A stretch of 7,722 bases of DNA from positions 1 to 7,722 of the forward strand of contig CAYNFJ010000096.1 of assembly GCA_964396505.1 (NCBI GenBank), in the 5' to 3' direction. Within the stretch, counting starts at the first letter, position 1. Every line of letters begins with the position of its first letter. The notes beneath the pieces are model-generated. The model searched no databases, had not been told where the DNA came from, and saw only the letters and a program-made list of their open reading frames with translations. Source of the DNA: DQTL01 sp964396505. GTDB taxonomy: Bacteria; Bacteroidota; Bacteroidia; Flavobacteriales; Flavobacteriaceae. Both the position numbers and the translations under genes were made by a program. This document shows positions 1 through 6,193 of the stretch, piece by piece.

Positions 1-550
1 GGGTCGTACTCGGGAATCTAAACGAGCCCGTATCGGTCAAAATACCGGTGTACAGGCAAGTAGCAATTTCTTTTGTAATGGAAGTAACCTCATCGCAATT
101 TTCCAAAAAATGATAAACCATTTGTGCAGTGGCACAAATACTTGTATCAGAGAACAAATAGCGGGCTACATCACTGGGTTGCTGATGGTGATCTATCATC
201 ACAAAAATACCCGGATAAGCTTCCAAGGTTTTTTGCATATCATCACCTACCCGGCTCAAATCATTAAAATCCATTAAAAAAATAATATCTGCTTTAGCTA
301 TTGCCCTTTTGGATTGCCCATTTTGTTTGTCAAATTTCAATACTTTGTCAGTACCCGGCAACCATTTTAAAAATTCCGGATATTCATTAGGAGATACCAC
401 CTTAACGCGATGATTTTTACCTGTCAAATAATGATACATTGCCAAGGAAGAACCAATCGCATCTCCATCGGCATTTTTATGAGGTACTACCACAATATTT
501 TTGGGTGTAGCGAGTAATTCCGTAATTTCTCTAAATTCTTTAGGTGTCAT
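1..550 (-). CDS. nrnA: NrnA-type DHH phosphoesterase (oligoribonuclease / pAp phosphatase), C-terminus outside the window
   Basis: The minus strand reads open from an ATG at 550 to the left edge, giving 183 residues. All N-terminal DHH-domain motifs are visible: HKNADGDAIGSS (residues 24-35, motif I), Asp94 in LMDFND (motif II), the Asp-His-His signature at 120-122 followed by QQP, and GILTDTGSFRFP (169-180, motif IV). These are metal ligands of the two-Mn phosphoesterase core. The family degrades 2-5 nt RNA oligomers and dephosphorylates 3'-phosphoadenosine 5'-phosphate in the cytoplasm. The C-terminal DHHA1 substrate-binding domain with its glycine-rich GGGH motif should lie beyond the window; family members are about 310-340 aa, so roughly 55-60 percent is present. 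The start is fixed by a TAnnTTTG promoter box only 6 nt upstream. It is divergent from the PhoD-like gene. Family call is secure; substrate preference is inferred. Confidence 0.93.
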   Translation of the reverse strand, partial: MTPKEFREITELLATPKNIVVVPHKNADGDAIGSSLAMYHYLTGKNHRVKVVSPNEYPEFLKWLPGTDKVLKFDKQNGQSKRAIAKADIIFLMDFNDLSRVGDDMQKTLEAYPGIFVMIDHHQQPSDVARYLFSDTSICATAQMVYHFLENCDEVTSITKEIATCLYTGILTDTGSFRFPSTT

Positions 551-556
551 AAGCTA

Positions 557-564
557 CAAAAGTA
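557..564 (-). promoter_or_regulatory. Bacteroidota -7 element (TACTTTTG) for nrnA
   Basis: On the minus strand the bases read TACTTTTG, a perfect match to the TAnnTTTG -7 box of the Bacteroidota primary sigma factor. It ends 6 nt before the nrnA ATG. Transcription normally begins a few bases past the box, so the transcript would have almost no 5' leader. No TTG (-33) is found at the usual 17-23 nt upstream, where an A-rich run lies instead, so the upstream half is weak. Confidence 0.6.
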
Positions 565-621
565 CATTATTTTTTTTTATTGATATCTTTCTAAGGAATC
601 CGATAAAAAGGAATAGAAAAG

Positions 622-651
622 TTTGCTATTAGTATAAAAAAACTATTTTTA
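622..651 (+). promoter_or_regulatory. Candidate promoter for the PhoD-like / hydrolase operon
   Basis: TTTG at 622-625 and TATTTTTA at 644-651 are separated by 18 nt. They match the Bacteroidota TTG / TAnnTTTG arrangement, except that the last base of the -7 box is A rather than G. A start of transcription near 657 would give a leader of about 20 nt before the ATG at 679. The 551-678 divergent region otherwise holds the nrnA -7 box and a T-rich run at about 567-579. Confidence 0.5.
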
Positions 652-678
652 CAAACTGAATCAACAACACAAATCTGT

Positions 679-1722
679 ATGAAAATTTACCCGTTTATCC
701 TAGTCTTATGGTTATTGTCAAGCACTTGTCAAAGTTATGTTCCAAAACATTCCGCACCTTCTTCGGATAGTTTTCACGCTGATTTTACACTTGCTTTTGG
801 CTCCGGAAACAATCAACGAAAACCAAACCCCTTCTGGAAAGATATCGAAAAAAGAAAACCCAATGTATGGATTTGGGAAGGAGATGCCATCTATTCTGAT
901 ACGGAAAACATGGATACTTTGGCAAAAAATTATACGATTCAAAAAAACAAAAAAGACTATCGCGAATTTCTAAGACATGTACCGGTTATCGGCACTTGGG
1001 ATGACCACGATTATGGTGTAAATGACGGTGGTTATGAATATCCGCAAAAAAAAGCTTCTCAACAATTATTTCTCGATTTTTTAGATGTTCCCAAAGAAGA
1101 TATCAGAAGACATAGAGAAGGCGTCTATTACAGCAAAGACTACGTAGTGGAAGGTCATAAAATTAAGATTTTATTGTTAGATACACGCTATTTCAGAACC
1201 CCTTTAACCAAAGATTCCCGTCCACATAGAAGATACCAACCCAATGAATATGGTGAAGGCACAATGTTAGGAAAAGCTCAGTGGCAATGGTTACAAGATG
1301 AATTAGAACATTCCGATGCCGATTTTAATGTGATTATGAGCAGTATTCAGGTACTGTCCGGAGAACATGGCTTTGAAGCTTGGGGAACCATGCCACACGA
1401 AATTGATCAATTGGAAAAAATTATTGTCCAATCCAAAGCAAAAGGGGTCTTTATACTATCAGGAGACCGGCATGTTTCTGAAGTTTCTCGAAAAAATATC
1501 GGTGATAGATTTTATCCTCTGTATGATTTTACCTCCAGCGGGTTGACCCATTCTTATAGCCGGTTTTCAGGAGAACCCAATATGTTCCGGTTCTCTCCCG
1601 TTGTATTTCAAAAAAGCTACGGAATTGTAGGTTTTGATTTTTCCAAACATTCCATTACTTTTGAAATGTGGGGAGTCGGCAATCAATTATTACAAAAGAT
1701 GGAAGTACAGCTCACACATTAA
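679..1722 (+). CDS. PhoD-like metallophosphoesterase (alkaline phosphatase D family), predicted lipoprotein
   Basis: This 347-aa exported protein belongs to the PhoD / purple-acid-phosphatase-like metallophosphoesterases, which hydrolyse phosphomonoesters or phosphodiesters outside the cytoplasm. Metal-site motifs appear in order: GSGNNQ (41-46), WEGDAIY (66-72, the GDxxY motif), GTWDDHDYGVND (105-116), LLLDTRYF (165-172) and LSGDRHVSE (260-268). Residues 1-16 form a hydrophobic signal followed by Cys17 in LSSTC, a plausible but imperfect lipobox. No acidic lipoprotein surface-export signal follows the Cys, so a periplasm-facing anchor is more likely than surface display. The length suits the short Bacteroidota subfamily lacking the N-terminal domain of Bacillus PhoD. 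The first motif has Gly43 where relatives, as I recall them, have Cys. The start follows a plausible promoter and gives an intact signal peptide. The next gene begins 36 nt downstream without an obvious promoter, suggesting an operon. Substrate unknown. Confidence 0.87.
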   Translation: MKIYPFILVLWLLSSTCQSYVPKHSAPSSDSFHADFTLAFGSGNNQRKPNPFWKDIEKRKPNVWIWEGDAIYSDTENMDTLAKNYTIQKNKKDYREFLRHVPVIGTWDDHDYGVNDGGYEYPQKKASQQLFLDFLDVPKEDIRRHREGVYYSKDYVVEGHKIKILLLDTRYFRTPLTKDSRPHRRYQPNEYGEGTMLGKAQWQWLQDELEHSDADFNVIMSSIQVLSGEHGFEAWGTMPHEIDQLEKIIVQSKAKGVFILSGDRHVSEVSRKNIGDRFYPLYDFTSSGLTHSYSRFSGEPNMFRFSPVVFQKSYGIVGFDFSKHSITFEMWGVGNQLLQKMEVQLTH

Positions 1723-1758
1723 ATATAATTATTCAAACAACCATAAAAACCCAAAAAA

Positions 1759-3138
1759 ATGAAAAAATTATTAATTATTACACTGATTTTCAGTATTCAA
1801 ACTACATTCTCTCAAAATCTGTACCCCCAATTATTTGATGGATCGAGTGGCATTACCAACGGTTATGGTGCTTGGGGTCCCCACAATTACATCAGAGAAG
1901 CCGGTGTAGATGTACCAGACAAAGGTGTTATTACCTTTTACCATCCGGATACAGCACCCGAACAAAAGCCCACTATTTTCTTTATCTCCGGTTGGGGACA
2001 GACCTATATAACCTATGACAAGTTTTTTAAATACGTAGCAAGTTTAGGCTATCCTGTGGTCAATATATACAATTATGATCCCGGTAGTATCAATGACAGT
2101 TACCAAAACTCCATAGATATGATGCAACAGGCGGTTTCGGAACATGCTGACTGGATTGATACTACTAAAGTGGGATTAATGGGACATTCGTATGGTGGAG
2201 GTTCCACTATTTGGATTGGTAAACAAGTTTTTGACTCCAATGGGTTAAATTGGGGAACGGATGGACGTTTTATTATGATGTTTGCCCCTTGGCTTTCTTT
2301 TAAAATGGAGGCTACCGATTTACAAAATTACCCACCCAATGTAAAATTAGTAGTATTACAAAGTTACGATGATTGGCATAATGGCGGTCCCAATTACAAC
2401 ACCGACCCTCGTGCTGTACGGGCTATGTATGAACTGATCAACATACCCGATTCTGAAAAAGACTATATCACAGTTTTTTCGGATGAAGATAGCACGCATG
2501 AATATGTGTATAGTGGACATACTTATTCCTACGAAGCCAATCATTATATCAGCTACACCGATATCATCAGTGGTTATAACAATCCTTACGATGCGATGGA
2601 TGTATATCTATCCAACCGGTTGACACATGCGATGATTGATTATGTTTTTGAAGGAAATGCTTCAGGAAAAACAGTTGCTTTAGGAAATGGTTCTGCCTCC
2701 CAAAAGGATATGGGAATTATGCCGGATTTGGCTGTAACCGACTATTATATAACCAACCGTCCGGAAAGTGCTTTTGAGTACAAATGCTCCGATGATGATC
2801 CGAATACTTGGGGCAACCCCACCATTTGGAAATTACAAGATTATTGTGAAGATGCCGATAATGATGGAGTGATTGACAATTTATCATTTGTAGATTTACC
2901 AAAAATACGATTCACCGTCTTTCCCAATCCTTCTAACTATTTTATTCAATTGCAATTTTCATCGAATAATCAAACCATTAAAGAAATACAAATTACAAAT
3001 CAGCTCGGACAAATCGTTTTATCACGAAAAAACTGTGACAACTACTTATTGGATATTTCTTCATTGACAACAGGAATTTATAACATCCAAGTAATTACCA
3101 ATAGAGGAATTGGAAATCAAAAAATAATTGTAGAATAG
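1759..3138 (+). CDS. Secreted alpha/beta hydrolase with T9SS type A sorting domain
   Basis: The 459-aa product has a Sec signal peptide (about 1-18, cleavage near TFS-QN), an alpha/beta-hydrolase domain (about 50-300) and a T9SS type A sorting domain (about 383-459). The nucleophile elbow is GHSYGGG (142-148) with Ser144 as nucleophile; SGWG (77-80) fits the oxyanion loop. The acid is probably Asp204 or Asp205 in QSYDDW; His247, His254 and His262 are candidates for the catalytic histidine. A Ca-binding thrombospondin-3-like motif DADNDGVID (365-373) lies in the linker, and Cys343/Cys363 could form a disulfide. The tail has the sorting-domain hallmarks FPNPSN (388-393), a LGQIV strand (416-420), TTGIYNIQV (437-445) and the KIIVE end. 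It is therefore predicted to cross the outer membrane through T9SS and be released or surface-attached. It is probably an esterase, lipase or polyesterase-like enzyme, but I do not recognise a specific substrate. It is likely co-transcribed with the PhoD-like gene. The leader is A-rich with no Shine-Dalgarno. Confidence 0.85.
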   Translation: MKKLLIITLIFSIQTTFSQNLYPQLFDGSSGITNGYGAWGPHNYIREAGVDVPDKGVITFYHPDTAPEQKPTIFFISGWGQTYITYDKFFKYVASLGYPVVNIYNYDPGSINDSYQNSIDMMQQAVSEHADWIDTTKVGLMGHSYGGGSTIWIGKQVFDSNGLNWGTDGRFIMMFAPWLSFKMEATDLQNYPPNVKLVVLQSYDDWHNGGPNYNTDPRAVRAMYELINIPDSEKDYITVFSDEDSTHEYVYSGHTYSYEANHYISYTDIISGYNNPYDAMDVYLSNRLTHAMIDYVFEGNASGKTVALGNGSASQKDMGIMPDLAVTDYYITNRPESAFEYKCSDDDPNTWGNPTIWKLQDYCEDADNDGVIDNLSFVDLPKIRFTVFPNPSNYFIQLQFSSNNQTIKEIQITNQLGQIVLSRKNCDNYLLDISSLTTGIYNIQVITNRGIGNQKIIVE

Positions 3139-3144
3139 TTTTTA

Positions 3145-3175
3145 TTGAACATATTCAAAAAAATAAGTACTTTCG
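3145..3175 (+). promoter_or_regulatory. Promoter for ndk (TTG - 20 nt - TACTTTCG)
   Basis: TTG at 3145-3147 and TACTTTCG at 3168-3175 are 20 nt apart, matching the Bacteroidota TTG / TAnnTTTG pattern with one mismatch in the -7 box. Transcription would start near 3181, giving a leader of about 25 nt before the ATG at 3207. This gives ndk expression independent of the upstream secreted-hydrolase operon. Confidence 0.6.
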
Positions 3176-3206
3176 CAACTTACAAAATCATATTAATAAT
3201 TTAGAA

Positions 3207-3626
3207 ATGACAACAAACAGAACTTTTACAATGATTAAGCCCGATGCGGTTGAAAATGGGCATATAGGAGCTATCTTAGATAAGATAAACGCCGGTGGCT
3301 TTCGTATTGTAGCGATGAAAATGACACAAATGACTCGTAGAGATGCCGAATTGTTTTATGCCATTCACAAAGAACGTCCGTTTTTTGGAGAATTGGTAGA
3401 TTTTATGACACGCGGTCCTATCGTTGCGGCTATTTTGGAAAAAGACAATGCGGTAGAAGATTTTAGAGCTTTGATAGGAGCTACCAATCCTGCGGAGGCT
3501 GCGGAAGGAACCATTAGAAAATTATATGCAACTTCTATTGGAGAAAATGCGGTACACGGTTCAGATAGTGATGAAAATGCCGCTATTGAAGGTGCTTTTC
3601 ATTTTTCAGGAAGAGAACAGTTTTAG
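3207..3626 (+). CDS. ndk: Nucleoside diphosphate kinase
   Basis: The 139-aa protein is full length for bacterial Ndk. It transfers the gamma-phosphate of ATP to nucleoside diphosphates through a phosphohistidine intermediate, balancing NTP and dNTP pools in the cytoplasm. Visible motifs are the N-terminal strand TFTMIKPDAV (6-15) with Lys11, the nucleotide-binding RPFFGELVDFMTRGP stretch (57-71), GATNPAEAAEGTIRK (91-105) and the active-site signature NAVHGSDS (114-121) with phospho-accepting His117. The start gives the normal family N-terminus and sits about 25 nt after its own promoter. A strong hairpin terminator follows 18 nt after the stop. The gene sits 68 nt downstream of the T9SS hydrolase gene but appears to be a separate transcription unit. 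The identification is essentially certain. Confidence 0.98.
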   Translation: MTTNRTFTMIKPDAVENGHIGAILDKINAGGFRIVAMKMTQMTRRDAELFYAIHKERPFFGELVDFMTRGPIVAAILEKDNAVEDFRALIGATNPAEAAEGTIRKLYATSIGENAVHGSDSDENAAIEGAFHFSGREQF

Positions 3627-3644
3627 AATTAATAATGAACATTC

Positions 3645-3681
3645 AAAGCCTGTTTTGACATTTTTCAAAACAGGCTTTTTT
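3645..3681 (+). terminator. Intrinsic terminator after ndk, also positioned for the convergent cysteine desulfurase gene
   Basis: A perfect 13-bp stem, AAAGCCTGTTTTG (3645-3657) with CAAAACAGGCTTT (3666-3678), encloses an 8-nt loop and is followed on the plus strand by a run of T to 3681. On the minus strand the same hairpin begins 2 nt after the cysteine desulfurase stop codon (3682-3680), but the T-run on that side is only three bases. It should therefore terminate ndk strongly and the convergent operon less efficiently. Confidence 0.92.
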
Positions 3682-4813
3682 ATTGCATAATCTGCTTTAA
3701 TTCTGCTATAACATAATCTATCTCTTGGACAGTGTTCAGTTTGCTAAAAGAAAAACGAACCGAACTTTTACGTACTTCATCATTATTCAATAAAGCTTGT
3801 AGGACATGAGAGCCTTGATTACTACCACTCTGACAAGCACTTCCTCCGGAAACGGCGATTCCTTTTAGATCCAAAGTAAATAATAGCATCGGGATTTCCT
3901 TGGGAAAACGTACACTTAATATGATATAACTGCTTTTATCTTTATCTTCACTAGCTCCATTAAATTGGATGGATGGGAAATTTTCCTTTAATTTTGCTAT
4001 AAAATACGATTTCAGTTGTTGAATATATGCTTTATCTGCCTCCAGATGATCACAAGCCAGCTGCATAGCCTTTTCCATACCAATAATACTGTGGATGTTC
4101 TCGGTACCGGCTCTGGCACCTCGCTCCTGCTCACCTCCTATCAGTAAGGGATTAATCGGTGTGCCTTTTTTAAAATAAGCAAAGCCCACTCCTTTAGGTC
4201 CGTGAAATTTATGGGCACTTGCCGTGATAAAATCTATGGGTGTTTTTTGCAAATCAATCTTAAAATGCGCAACCCCTTGTACGGTATCCGAATGAAAAAG
4301 AGCTTGATGTTCTTGACATAAATCACTGACCTTTTGGAGATCTAAAAGATTTCCTATTTCATTATTAACCATCATCAAACTCACTAAGGTCTTCCCTTGC
4401 ACTTGAGTTAACAAACGCTCCAAATCATCATAATCTACCTGCCCATCTTCCTGCAAAGCAACATAATGAATACCCAAATCATATTCTTTAGCCAATGCTT
4501 CAATAGTATATAAAACGGCGTGGTGCTCTAGCTGAGAAGTCACTATATTCTTTACTCCTAAATGCGAAACAGCATTGCGTAAAATTAAATTATCAGCTTC
4601 ACTTCCTCCGGCGGTAAATACAATTTCGGAGGCAGTTACATTCAAATAGGAGGCAATGTTTTTTCTGGCTGTTTCTACCTTTGTTTTAGCTTTCCTTCCA
4701 AAACTATGTGTAGAAGATGGATTGCCGAAAACTGCTTGCATCTGAGTACACATTATTTGGGTCACCTCGGGTAAAATAGGCGTAGTAGCTGCATTGTCTA
4801 AATATATTTTCAT
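3680..4813 (-). CDS. Cysteine desulfurase, NifS/IscS-like (class V PLP aminotransferase fold)
   Basis: From the preferred ATG at 4813 the protein is 377 aa. It removes sulfur from L-cysteine as an enzyme-bound persulfide, yielding alanine and sulfur for Fe-S clusters, tRNA thiolation or cofactors. Visible features (numbered from this start) are the IYLDNAATTP opening (3-12), GNPSSTHSFG (30-39), TAGGSEADN (67-75), LEHHAV (95-100) with PLP-stacking His, NNEIGNL (150-156), SAHKFHGPKG (199-208) with the PLP Schiff-base Lys202, RAGTEN (234-239), and SGGSACQSG (322-330) with the persulfide-carrying Cys327. An in-frame ATG at 4846 would add 11 residues, but it overlaps the upstream gene by 20 bp and adds nothing family-like. 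With the 4813 start the gap to the upstream beta-propeller gene is 13 nt, so the two are probably co-transcribed. Whether it serves Fe-S assembly or a more specialised thiolation pathway is not shown; no IscU or MnmA neighbour is present. Confidence 0.93.
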   Translation of the reverse strand: MKIYLDNAATTPILPEVTQIMCTQMQAVFGNPSSTHSFGRKAKTKVETARKNIASYLNVTASEIVFTAGGSEADNLILRNAVSHLGVKNIVTSQLEHHAVLYTIEALAKEYDLGIHYVALQEDGQVDYDDLERLLTQVQGKTLVSLMMVNNEIGNLLDLQKVSDLCQEHQALFHSDTVQGVAHFKIDLQKTPIDFITASAHKFHGPKGVGFAYFKKGTPINPLLIGGEQERGARAGTENIHSIIGMEKAMQLACDHLEADKAYIQQLKSYFIAKLKENFPSIQFNGASEDKDKSSYIILSVRFPKEIPMLLFTLDLKGIAVSGGSACQSGSNQGSHVLQALLNNDEVRKSSVRFSFSKLNTVQEIDYVIAELKQIMQ

Positions 4814-4826
4814 CGATACTTCTAAA

Positions 4827-6161
4827 TTATCTATTAGTCTTTTCATTAATAAGGGCTGTCCAAATACTTAATTCGCCCGTATCATAACGTGTCCAGATAG
4901 GTCTTACCACACCATTGTAAGCACTGATGTTGTTATAATCACCAAAAAAAACATCCGTAGCGGGTGTAAAGGGTTTGTCAGAAATGATTTCATTGGTAAA
5001 ATGATTTCCACCATCTTTTGATACAGCCAATACAACATCTACTTTATTGTCTTTATAACGACTTCTATCGTAATAGACAATATAGATATAACCTGTTACG
5101 GCATCTACAGCCATCCAAGTAAAAAATTGATGTGAACGAGTCTTGTCTTGATTTACTTTGAGAGGCGGTGACCAGGTCAAGCCTTGATCTGACGACTTCA
5201 TTAAGAACACGTCTGTATTATTTTTTCCATTGCGTTGGTCTGTCCAATTCACATATATTGTCCCCGAATATGTAGAATTACTTACATCTACCACCGTAAC
5301 CGGCATACCGTTACAACGACCTATACCCGGAATGTTTTGCGCCCACCCGCCGGGTTGGTCTGTTAATATTTTATCTTGATGCCAAGACAGACCATTGTCA
5401 AAACTCTTATCAAAATACAGCTGTTTGTTCCAAGCCCAAGTCACATAAATGTTTCCATCTAAATCAACAGCTGGCACAGCCCCTTCGGTCGTATTATCAT
5501 CGTCCAAAGCATCCCCTTCCAGATCACTGATACTTATCGCTTTACTAAAATGCACTCCATTATCCGATGATTTGGCAAAACGAATACGGCTTTTATCCTT
5601 TTTATTTTTACTGGCATATTTATCAAACTCGGTCCAGGTAACATATATTTCTCCGGTTTTAGGATGGCAAATTGCCCAAGCTTTATCCTGTTGCTTAGGG
5701 CTGTTGTAACCTATACCATAACCTTGATTCCAATTTTTTCCACCATCTTGTGAACGATGTATGACAATTTGATTTAAAAAATCGGAACTGGCATACGCGA
5801 GATTATCGGGATTGGACAAATGTAAATAAAAGAAATCTCCTTTAGCATTGGTCAATAAACACGGATCACCATACACCCCTAGAACAGAAGTCAATACCCC
5901 GGATTTCCAAGTCTTACCAGCATCCATTGAATAGTGATACCCGTCCAAAACACTACCGGCAACTATATTTTTAGGATTGGTGGGATTAATCGCAATAGAA
6001 GGTTCACAAGGCCCTGTTTGAAAAATTTCACCTTCCGCAATTTTTATATTTTGATAGTTACTTTTATATGAAATATTTTTTACAACTTGCAGATGTGTAA
6101 CATTTTGAGAGGTAACGCAACTAATCAACAACACGAAATATAATATAACAAGGTATTTCAT
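4827..6161 (-). CDS. Asp-box (BNR/sialidase-like) six-bladed beta-propeller lipoprotein
   Basis: The 444-aa exported protein has a hydrophobic signal ending in the lipobox LISC (12-15), so Cys15 is the predicted lipidation site. Six Asp-box motifs (SxDxGxxW/F) occur at 78-85, 137-144, 198-205, 253-260, 323-330 and 381-388. Their 53-70 residue spacing fits a sialidase-like six-bladed propeller in which each box caps a blade. Such proteins are often annotated as exo-alpha-sialidase. However, I see no FRIP/YRIP motif near the N-terminus, and I cannot assign the arginine triad of true sialidases, so glycosidase activity is not supported. A binding, scaffold or other hydrolase role is equally possible. 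The charged stretch KNKKDKSR (185-192) and the acidic run GDALDDDN (216-223) look like blade loops. No surface-export signal follows Cys15. A TACTTTTG box ends 5 nt upstream of the ATG. The cysteine desulfurase gene follows after 13 nt. Confidence 0.82.
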   Translation of the reverse strand: MKYLVILYFVLLISCVTSQNVTHLQVVKNISYKSNYQNIKIAEGEIFQTGPCEPSIAINPTNPKNIVAGSVLDGYHYSMDAGKTWKSGVLTSVLGVYGDPCLLTNAKGDFFYLHLSNPDNLAYASSDFLNQIVIHRSQDGGKNWNQGYGIGYNSPKQQDKAWAICHPKTGEIYVTWTEFDKYASKNKKDKSRIRFAKSSDNGVHFSKAISISDLEGDALDDDNTTEGAVPAVDLDGNIYVTWAWNKQLYFDKSFDNGLSWHQDKILTDQPGGWAQNIPGIGRCNGMPVTVVDVSNSTYSGTIYVNWTDQRNGKNNTDVFLMKSSDQGLTWSPPLKVNQDKTRSHQFFTWMAVDAVTGYIYIVYYDRSRYKDNKVDVVLAVSKDGGNHFTNEIISDKPFTPATDVFFGDYNNISAYNGVVRPIWTRYDTGELSIWTALINEKTNR

Positions 6162-6166
6162 ACGAC

Positions 6167-6174
6167 CAAAAGTA
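6167..6174 (-). promoter_or_regulatory. Bacteroidota -7 element (TACTTTTG) for the beta-propeller operon
   Basis: On the minus strand the bases read TACTTTTG, a perfect TAnnTTTG match that ends 5 nt before the ATG at 6161. The transcript would be leaderless or nearly so. No clear TTG lies 17-23 nt upstream; the closest is a TTAG about 22 nt away. The -33 region overlaps the first codons of the divergent DUF6702 gene. Confidence 0.55.
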
Positions 6175-6193
6175 AGAATTTTAATTGTATTGT

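Noticed and set aside
567..579. T-rich run in the nrnA/PhoD divergent spacer as a terminator or phase-variable tract
   Set aside because: No GC-rich stem precedes it and both genes read away from it. A slippage role is possible, but nothing in the sequence supports it beyond base composition.
718..973. Open frames on both strands (718-942 minus, 737-973 plus) overlapping the PhoD-like gene start
   Set aside because: They overlap conserved PhoD motifs in another frame and show no independent coding signal.
3145..3158. Small hairpin TTGAA / TTCAA between the hydrolase gene and ndk as a terminator
   Set aside because: Only 5 bp, followed by A rather than T on the plus strand, and it overlaps the -33 element of the ndk promoter; probably chance in AT-rich DNA.
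4814..4846. ATG at 4846 as start of the cysteine desulfurase
   Set aside because: It overlaps the upstream coding sequence by 20 bp and adds 11 residues not typical of the family; the ATG at 4813 gives the standard start just before LDNAATTP.
5449..5709. 86-codon open frame on the plus strand inside the propeller gene
   Set aside because: It is a mirror of the well-supported minus-strand gene, with no promoter, no family resemblance and Ser/Leu-rich composition typical of antisense frames.
6185..6193. TTG start for the DUF6702 gene three codons upstream of the ATG
   Set aside because: It only adds Met-Tyr-Cys before a normal signal peptide that begins well at the ATG at 6194, and TTG is a poor start in this group.
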